Of a DNA stretch of 64,000 nt, positions 56,436 through 64,000 are shown one piece after another. The position numbers and the translations under genes were made by a program. Below the pieces are notes generated by a model. The model ran no database searches and had not been told where the DNA came from. It saw nothing but the letters and a program-made list of their open reading frames with translations. The stretch covers positions 70,973,257 to 71,037,256 of the forward strand of contig NC_077238.1 in assembly GCF_947179165.1 (NCBI RefSeq), written 5' to 3'. Each line of letters opens with the position of its first letter. The first letter of the stretch is position 1. This DNA comes from Solanum dulcamara. Its lineage: Eukaryota > Streptophyta > Magnoliopsida > Solanales > Solanaceae.

Positions 56436-58986
56436 TGACCTTGAAGGTCATTTTTGAAATATTTTATGAAATAACCATTTTTCCCCTCCCTGTAATTGTC
56501 CTAAGGCTTTTTCGATTTGTCTCTAGTGTTGGTTTTGGAAAAATTCTAGGAAAAGGTTGGGTTTTGGAAATTTTGAGTTTCATAAGCTTTAAATGTTTAA
56601 AAGTGATATTTTAGGTCAATTGGAGCTACGAGTCTCGGAATAAAATTTCATCAATTCCAACAACTCTAAAATAGGAAAATTGGTCGAGGAGAGTTTATAT
56701 AATCAGAATTGAGGTTTTAACAAAGAATTGAGGTCTTAAGTTGGGAATTTGATGAATTTTAGATCAAGGTTTGACTTTGATCAACTTTTACTCTTTCGAC
56801 GCGCGGAATGGAATTTTGATGACTCCATTGGATTTGGGAGTTGGTTTTTGGTCTAGGAGTGTTAGTTGAATTTTTAGAGGTCCCAATCCTCTTTTAGTAT
56901 TTTGGAAGCCTAATTTAGTTTAGTTACGAATTGTTGAGTTTCAAGTCAAGGAGATCTCGAATTTGAATTCTGATGGTTCCATTAAGTCCGGAATGTCGAA
57001 ATAGTATAGTAGCATATAAGGCTTTTGTACTCGGGATTCTGAACGAATCCCAAGGGTCAATTTCGAGAGTTGAGACTTGGTGAAACTGTTGTGTTATCTG
57101 TAATCTGGTGCAAGGACATTTGTTCTTCGTGACCATGCAAGCCTAGTCATGATCGCCAAGGGTTAGCTGAGTTAGTCATCGCAACCGCAGGACTTTTCTA
57201 CGATCGTGATGGTTAATTAATGAGTTGACCAGATATTACTCATCATGATCGCAAGGAAGAGTGACACGATCGTGGAGAAATATCTAGGCAGACCTGAAAT
57301 TCTCCAAAAATTGGGATTTATCACATTTCCTCTATTGTTGACCCTTAGAAGCTCGGCCTAATTAATTTTAAAAGGGATTTTCGAGGGTTATTGGCTAGCT
57401 AAGTCCTCTTATCATTATTTCATCTTTTTCCATCAATTATCTACTGATTTTAGCTTAGATTTGGGGTTTTCAACTGAGAAAAGTTAAGGGTTTTCAAGAG
57501 ACCAAAATTTTAATGTTTTGATGATTCTAAGTTGGTTTTAAGTCCTAATTCAAATTTATTTTCTCTAATAGTTTTCAAATACTTCAAGGATCGTTTTCAT
57601 ATAAAAATTTCTAGATTTTCCTTTTATTTTTGAAATCGGGTATTTCAAACTATTCGGGTCAGTTTTGGACTCGGTGTTAAAAAAAATCATTAGACTCGTA
57701 TACTTATTAGGATTGCTTATTTGAATAGATTATCTTAATTCAGAATGACATTGTAAGGGTAAAGCTCAGATTCCAGCATAGTTCGATATTGAAATCGAGG
57801 CAAGTGAATTTCTAAACCTATGCCTAAGCTTTTAGGATCATGTATTCGTGTCTTACGTATTTGGGAATGATGGAAAGTGATTTTGGGGATTAGTTGACAG
57901 TAATTTATGTTTAAACGGATTGATATTGATATAAAAGGTAATAGATGGCAAATAAGAGGATTTATACATGTTGTGTTCGATATGAGTTGATACTTGACTT
58001 ATTGTGAATACTTGAATATGTTGTTGTGATATGAGTTGTGAATTATTGATATTATCATTCCATCATTGTATTTTACATGGAAATTTCCTATTCACATTGA
58101 TTTTGATACTTTAAGATGGAATTTGATTCAAGGATTTATGTCAAAGGGAAATAGTTTTGGCAATGCCGAAGGGTAATGGTTCTGGCGAGGGATGACTTAT
58201 GCCGAAGAGAAATGGTTTCGGCGGATACATGGTCCATGTATGGCCCCCATGGTTTCCTTCTTGATATTCAATGAATGTGTATAATTTAGGATAGACATGC
58301 ATCACTATACGTGACATTGCACTATATTTCATTGTATCATATATCTTTTGCCATTTTGGACTGCTTTATCCCTGATATCCCCCTTGATCTATACTATTGA
58401 CTTATTAGATCTGATTGGATACTTGAGTTATACTATATTGGAAACTTTTATGTATACTTGTATTATGTTGTTAGAACTGTTAGACTAGGCTGATTTCTGT
58501 GCAGGTTGTAGTCTGGGGATTAGATGGTATGATAGAAGTATGTGTGTCTTATTAGCTTAGCTTAGCCTTAGTTGTTACCTTGTTGGGTACCGTGTCATTG
58601 GTACTCACCCTTGATATCTACACATGTGTAGTTTCTAAGCCCGAACAGTGATCCCGTTCTCTCATATTCCATCCGTGGCTTACTAAGGAGATTCGAGAGG
58701 TAGCTGTTGATGCCGAGCATATTTCCTACTCCTCTTTATCTTTTACTTTGTTTATTTGAGATACAAAGGTTGAGACTTGTATTTACTTCAGTTTCTTGTA
58801 TTGGAAGTCTTGTACATGTGACAACCAGTCAGTGGGGATTTTGTAATGATTAAGATTTTCCTCTTTGACATTTAAATTGTTTATTTTTAAACTATTTCCG
58901 CTTTTACTTTTGCATTTATGAGGTTAGGCTGTCTTGTCAGGTGGAAAAGGATAAGTGTCATTATACCCGAATTTTGGGTCGTGATA
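56436..58986 (+). repeat. LTR of element G
   Basis: 2551 bp from TGACCTTGAAGG to GTCGTGATA (GTGACA expected). The first bases suggest a small deletion after TG. CACGATCGTG words occur at 57200-57275, and a GGTACC...GGTAC inverted motif near 58587-58608. Confidence 0.8.
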
Positions 58987-58988
58987 AA

Positions 58989-59000
58989 TTATATCAGAAA
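58989..59000 (+). promoter_or_regulatory. Decayed primer site of element G
   Basis: TTATATCAGAAA, two bases after the LTR end; several changes from TGGTATCAGAGC. Confidence 0.6.
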
Positions 59001-59181
59001 CCTGGTTCATAGGTCTCACTTGTATAAGCCAAGTCTAAGTAGAGTCTCAAGGATCTGTACGGAGACATCTCTACTTATCTTCGAGAGGCTATGAAGACTA
59101 TTAGGAAAATTTCTGTTACTAATTCTTCTTAATATGCAAGGTTGTTATTGTAGTGCTGAGTGTCGTGCATTATTTTGACAG

Positions 59182-60685
59182 ATGCCGAGGACTAGATCCA
59201 CAACTGCTGGTAGAGGGAAGGCAGTCCCCGAGGTTGATATCGAGAACCCAGCTTGGGGTAGAGGTAGAGGCTGAGCTAGAGGCTATGGGCATGGACAGGT
59301 CACAGTTAGAGGTCGTGCCCAAGGAATGGTACCAGCCCGAGGCCAGGCTAGCGAGGCTTCTCCAGAGGCACGTGTTGAGATTGGTGGGGACCAGGTTCTT
59401 TTCGAGGTCGTAACGCCATTATTTTTGGATACTTTATTGAGGATGTTAGGAGTACTAAAGGGCCTTACTCAGGGTGTTGCAGGTACACCACAGGGTTCAC
59501 AGACTAGAATCAAAGCACAGACTCTGGAGCAGCATCAGGCTTCCATGGTTCAAGGTTCGATGGGCCAGCCACCCATGGGTCTTACGGTTAATAAGGGTAG
59601 AGCATAGTAAGAGAGAGCTCAGGATGCACCCATAGTTATGATGACAAACGACGAGCAACATCGATATTATAGATTCTAAAAGATAAACCCACCGCAGTTT
59701 TAAGGTGTAAAGACTGAGGATGTACACGAGTTCCTGACTATGTGCAGGGAGTTATTAGAGATGGTGGGGTTGGCTAAGACATATGGGGTCCGCTATGCTA
59801 CACTTGTATTATGTGGGCCAGCTCGAGAGTGGTGGAGGTTGTATTTGAGTGCCAGTCTAGTGAGGTCATAGCAGGTTACTTAGGATAAATTTGCTACTAC
59901 CTTCTATGACCGCTTTGTCCCTTGGAGTGTGAGGTAGGAGAGTCGGTTATGGTTAGAGAATTTGAGGAAGGATAAACTCACAGTCACTGAGTATATGACT
60001 CATTTCAAATAGTTATCGAGACATGATATGGCTGTCCTTCTTGATAAGACAAAGCAAGTTCACAGATTTGTGCGAAAAATGGCTTATTCTATTCATACAT
60101 TGGTGTTTTGAGCTATATGAGATGTGCCTTCCTTCTAGTCGATCGTGGGTGCCACTAAGGAGGCAGAGTTGATAGAGAGAGGAGTTCAGGAACCCCAAGA
60201 GGACACATGCTTCTGGTCAGTTTTTGGGTACCTCATCTGGAGGTAGAGGTTCTTACAAGGGTTGTTCCTTTCAGCGTAGAATACTGATACATACTTCTAT
60301 GCCAGCGTCTGAGGCTGATCAGACACCGCGTAGATTATAAAGTACGAGTCAGGGTCTACAGGGATCATAGTAGAGGCCAATAGGCAGGGGTAGTTAGACA
60401 AGTTTATCCGATTCAGTACAACAATATTTGGCATCGAGATCTTTCTATGGTTATGGAGATCCTGTCCATCTGATTCATTACAACCTACTACAGGTTCACA
60501 CCAGACCACAACACACTTATTCTACTCCAGCGAGAGCACCAGCGCCTCTAGTCTGGGGTATAGGCAGGACCCAGGTGAATAGAGGGGGTTGTACACCTGG
60601 TAGGGGTATTGAAGTAGCTATAATGCCACATGGTGGAGGTGGAGGCACCATGCAGAATGGTGGAGGTAGGGGAGCTTAGTGCTAT
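59182..60685 (+). pseudogene. gag of element G
   Basis: ATG at 59182 (MPRTRSTTAGRGK), Gly/Arg-rich N-terminus, capsid region with QFxGVKTEDVHEFL, YGVRYATLVL, PAREWW and WLENLRKDKLTVTEYMTHF blocks in interrupted frames. The Gly-rich C-terminal end (HGGGGGTMQNGGGRGA) is followed directly by the protease. The zinc knuckle appears deleted near 60420-60540. Stops near 59272, 59608, 60668. Confidence 0.8.
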
Positions 60686-61185
60686 ACCTTTTCGGGGAGA
60701 CCCGAGGCTGAGGCTTCAGATGCAGTCATTATAGGTATCGTCCCAGTTTGTCACCGACCTGCATCTGTGTTATTTGATCCTGGATCTACATTCTCCTATG
60801 TGTCTTCTTATTCTACATCTGGTTTTGATTTGACTTGTGATCGCATGCTTATGCCTATACATATTTCTACACCCATGGGTGAGACCTTGGTGGTGGATCG
60901 AGTGTATCAATCATGTTTTATTTCTTAAGCCGGGTATGGTACTTGGGTTGCATGATCATCTTGGAAATTTTAGACTTTGATGTGATATTGGATATGGATT
61001 GGTTTTCTCTAAAGTGTACTATTCTTGATTGGTATGCTAAGACCGTGACTTTAGCGATACCTGGTGCCCTGAGAGTTGAGTGGAAGGGTACTACTATTTC
61101 TTATCCTAGAAAGGTCATATCTTATCTCCGTGCTTATAAATTTATTGATCGGGGGTATATGTCATATTTGGCCTTTATTCGGGAA
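60686..61185 (+). pseudogene. Protease of element G
   Basis: FDPGSTFSYVSSY active site near 60775-60810 with catalytic Asp present, then TAA near 60929, and a second open stretch with [12 protein letters not shown] and KTVTLAIPGALRVEWKGT (60960-61110). Confidence 0.82.
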
Positions 61186-61935
61186 ACTAGTGTTGAATCA
61201 CCTCCCATGGAGTCTATTCCCATAGTTAGAGAGTTTGCCGATGTATTCCCTACTGATCTTCCGAGAGTCCCTCCGGATAGGGATATTGATTTTTCTATTA
61301 ACTTGGAGCCGGGAAGTAAGCCCATTTCTATTCCACCTTATCATATAGCCCCGACAGAGTTGAAGGAGTTGAAGGACCAATTACAAGATTTGTTGAGTAA
61401 GGGGTTCATTCGCCCTAGTGTGTCTCTTTGGTTGCACTAGTTTTGTTTCTGAAGAAGAAGGATAGGTCTATGAGGATGTGCATCAATTATAGGCAGTTGA
61501 ACATGGTGACTGTCAAGAACAAGTATCCTCTTTCTCACATAGATGATTTGTTTGACATGCTTCAGGGAGCAGCCTTGTTCTCCAAGATTGACTTGAGACC
61601 AAGGTATCATCAGTTGAGGATTAGGTCGTTAGATATTCCTAAGACAGCTTTCCAGACCCGTTATAGGCATTATGAATTTCTGGTTATGTCTTTTGGGCTG
61701 AACACCCTTGCAGCGTTCATGGAGTTGATGAATGGGGTGTTTCGGCCATATCTACACTCTTTTGTAATTGTATTCATCGATGATATCTTGGTATATTCTA
61801 AGACAGAGAAGGATCATGTATTTCATTTGAGATCGGTGCTTAAGAAGTTGAGAGAGCAGAATTTATATGCAAAGTTCTCTAAATGCAAGTTTTAGATTGA
61901 TTCAGTGGCATTTTTGGGGCGTGTAGTGTCTAAGG
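61186..61935 (+). pseudogene. Reverse transcriptase of element G
   Basis: [22 protein letters not shown], a frameshift near 61430, [26 protein letters not shown], and the active site [11 protein letters not shown] (near 61770-61800) intact. Ends [12 protein letters not shown] where element H starts on the opposite strand. Confidence 0.87.
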
Positions 61936-62310
61936 AACCACATTAGCTTTGCTCGGATGGTATAACACACTCATGTCATAGTCCTTCAACAATTCAAGCC
62001 ATCTCCTTTGCCAAAGGTTCAAGCTAGTGCATCGGGCCCCGCGCATAGTGGGAGCTTTAGTGCACTGGGCTGCCCTTTTTTTTTTTTTTACGTATAGGCT
62101 CTTATGGTAGGTGAACACATCCATATGAACTCCATATAGATAGTGTCTCCAAATCTTCAAAGCAAACACCACCGCTATACCTTATTCAAAATGCCGTCTT
62201 AGGAATATCACACTCCTTCACCCTCAATTGGTGATAACCGGAACGAAGATCAATCTTAAAGAAGTAACTTTCCCCTTGCAATTGGTCAAAAAATCATCGA
62301 TCCTCAAAAT
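61936..62310 (-). pseudogene. RT/RNase H remnant of element H with a SINE inside
   Basis: 62172 downward: [20 protein letters not shown], then a SINE piece, then [19 protein letters not shown] ending at 61936. About five expected residues at the insertion are missing. Between the RT motif near 62210-62300 and RNase H a large block, including the catalytic FIDD region, is deleted. Confidence 0.8.
62025..62089 (+). mobile_element. SINE 3' fragment with 14-T tail
   Basis: CCCCGCGCATAGTGGGAGC and TTAGTGCACTGGGCTGCCC match the 3' part of the same tRNA-derived SINE family as 14319-14354, followed by 14 T. The insertion replaced part of the RNase H domain of element H. No clear target duplication was seen. 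Confidence 0.75.
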
Positions 62311-62790
62311 TTAGTATTTATTCTTGATGGACACTTTATTCAATTGTCGGTAGTCAATGCACATACATAGTAAACCATCCTTCTTTCTCATAAACAATAC
62401 GGGTGTACCCCATTGGGATATACTTGGTCTAATGAAACCCTTGTCTAACCAGTCTTTCAATTGATCCTTCAACTCTTTTAATGTCATTCGATAAGGAAGA
62501 ATAGAAATAGGTTGGGTACCCGAAAGAAGGTCTATACCAAAATCAATCTTCCTTTCGAGAGGGACACCGGGTATATCATTGGAAAACACATGCGGAAACT
62601 CATTAACAATGGGGACCGACTCTAGAATAGGTGCTTCAGAATTTTCATCCCTAACCTTTACAAGATGGTAAATACAACCCTTGAAAATCATTTTTTGAGC
62701 TTTAAGGCACGAAATGAATTGACCTTTGAATACGAAATTACTACCCTTCCATTCTAGGATAGGCTCATTTGGGAAGTGTAACTTACCCAC
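62311..62790 (-). pseudogene. RT fingers of element H
   Basis: [11 protein letters not shown] leading into [60 protein letters not shown] and [20 protein letters not shown]. The segment is open for 159 codons, a well preserved junction from protease to RT. Confidence 0.87.
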
Positions 62791-63113
62791 TCGAGTTCTA
62801 CAATCAATAGAAGCATGACATGCATATCAAGGATAACATCAAAATCGGTCATCTCAAACTCAACTAAATCACATAAGGTAACTTTATGAAATACAATGAC
62901 CGAATAACTTCTATAGATTCTTTTAGACACAACCGACTCACCTACAAAAGTATACACGGAAAAAGGCTCTAACAATGTTTCGAGGCTAACATCAAACCTC
63001 ATAGCCATATAAGAGGAAATAAAAGACAAATTTGCACCCGAATTAAGTAAGGTATAAACATCATAGTGAAAGACCCATAACATACCAGTAACAACATCGA
63101 GAGTCTCTTCCAC
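62754..63113 (-). pseudogene. Protease of element H
   Basis: DVYTLLNSGANLSFISSYMA: the catalytic Asp of DSGAN is Asn. FSVYTFVGESVVSKRIYRS and [16 protein letters not shown] follow. Open for 119 codons and overlapping the RT segment in another frame, so one frameshift lies near 62800. Confidence 0.85.
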
Positions 63114-64000
63114 CTCTTGCCTACCATGGAGAGCATAAAACCTATTGTTGCATTAACCACCCTTGGGTTGCACTTGAGCAACTTGGCCTCCATGTGCAAT
63201 CTGGACTTGAGGAAGACCATCTTTGACCTTGCATTCCTTAGCTGATGACCCAACTTACCACACCGGTAGCACACATTCAAATGGGCTAAACATCACCGTT
63301 ATGGTTCTTCTCGCACTTTTTGCATGCGGGAGTAACTTGGCCAATAGAAGTACCTCCTTAAGGCTTAGGGTTGAGCACCCTATCTTTTTCAAACCTTGGA
63401 TTAGTGGAATTAGAAGACCCTTAGCCAGAAAACTTTAGTCGAAAATAAGGACGTCCACTACCTCTAGACTTACCATGAGAGAAATCACCACCATCGGTCC
63501 TTGGCTTCGACTCCTTATTCTTTTTTTAGCTTCTTACACTCTATTTTCTACGCATAAGTCATGAGTCTAGGTATGTCCATCTCCCGAATTAACATAGCTA
63601 TCTTTCACTACTTAGAGACTATATCCGACACACCCAACACAAACTTACTCATATGGGCTCTTAAGTCGGCAACCGTAAATGGAGCATACTTTGACAATTG
63701 AGTAAACTTGAGGGCATACTCCCTCACACACATCCCACCTTGCTTAAGATTGATGAACACTTATACTTTGTCCTCCCTCAACTCTAATGGAAAGAAGCAA
63801 CCAAGAAACACCCCTTTGAACTCATCCCAAGTCACAAAATCTGCCTCTCTAGGCCTATCACCTTTCCATTGCTCATACACAATATGGGAAACACCCTTCA
63901 ATTGGTAAGTGGCTAACTCTGCCCTCTCAACCAGGATAATCCCCATGATATCAATAATCTTATGGATACTATTAACGAACTCTTGTGGATCCTCTTCAAC
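63114..64000 (-). pseudogene. gag C-terminal part of element H
   Basis: 63946 downward: ELATYQLKGVSHIVYEQW and TWDEFKGVFLGCFFPLELRE, then REYALKFTQLSKYAP in another frame near 63700. The zinc knuckle CYRCGKLGHQLRNA near 63270 has Ala in place of the last Cys. The N-terminus lies outside the window. Confidence 0.83.

Larger units (their letters stand above)
56436..61935 (+). mobile_element. Gypsy (Del/Tekay-like) element G, 3' truncated
   Basis: LTR 56436-58986, primer site, gag, protease, RT to just past the palm, then cut at 61935 by element H on the other strand. The zinc knuckle of gag was not found. Confidence 0.85.
61936..64000 (-). mobile_element. Gypsy (Del/Tekay-like) element H, minus strand, runs off the window
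   Basis: From the window end downward: gag, zinc knuckle, protease, RT fingers, a deletion, and RNase H end. The 5' LTR would lie beyond 64000. It cannot be the missing 5' half of element F because both contain the same RT segment. Confidence 0.85.

Noticed and set aside
56435..61936. F and H as two halves of one minus-strand element split by G
   Set aside because: Both contain the same RT finger segment, and sequences at the two borders are not adjacent parts of pol, so they are separate insertions.

Overview
This is a gene-poor stretch of plant nuclear DNA, almost certainly from a Solanaceae species (tomato/potato/pepper/tobacco group) and probably heterochromatic. The evidence is: Solanaceae-type SINE pieces, including a TS-type tail with TTG repeats; an endogenous pararetrovirus remnant of a type known from Solanaceae; many chromodomain Ty3/gypsy elements of the Del/Tekay type with 1.8-2.8 kb LTRs and tRNA-Met primer sites; two Ty1/copia elements; and a type I MADS-box gene remnant. 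No intact host protein gene was found. Nearly every retroelement reading frame is broken, mostly by TAG/TAA/TGA stops that look like C-to-T changes, plus frameshifts and internal deletions. Placement in Solanaceae is inferred from repeat types, not from a unique gene.

Layout, left to right. 1-83: tail of a TS SINE. 331-9691: gypsy element A in an LTR - deleted internal region - LTR - partial gag order, with an 879-bp segment present twice without a visible difference. 9692-11599: AT-rich, no gene. About 11600-13925, minus strand: pararetrovirus fragment (RNase H end, a viroplasmin/transactivator-like gene, then its promoter and poly(A) region). 13921-14301: 89-bp tandem repeats. 14302-23416: a SINE with a 17-bp target duplication, split by gypsy element B (14355-23340), which has its own 5-bp duplication. 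24284-26210: a gypsy LTR with a stub of internal sequence. 26468-30636: a copia LTR and gag, interrupted by a 2.2-kb gypsy solo LTR (28185-30377) with a perfect duplication. 30637-32695: gypsy pol fragment.

33117-39049: a type I MADS-box gene remnant whose 3' end is interrupted by a complete 5.3-kb copia element (33682-38971). 39966-40353: a MITE. 40830-43267: LTR pieces. 43270-46605: a chromovirus of another lineage (element D), truncated by the LTR of gypsy element E (46606-52075). E abuts element F on the minus strand (52076-56435), F abuts element G on the plus strand (56436-61935), and G abuts element H on the minus strand (61936 to the window end).

The genes do not form a host pathway. 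They are retrotransposon gag-protease-RT-RNase H-integrase-chromodomain sets in different stages of decay, and they allow a relative history of insertions. The observations most worth following up are: a short hairpin shared by otherwise diverged LTR families; family-specific palindromic words near the 5' part of each LTR; the 879-bp identical tract inside diverged copies; the pararetrovirus promoter region; the copia insertion into the MADS gene; and several very short SINE pieces with target duplications. I saw no sign of a wholly new system such as a defence, biosynthetic or CRISPR locus. Coordinates at decayed junctions are good to roughly 5-30 bp.
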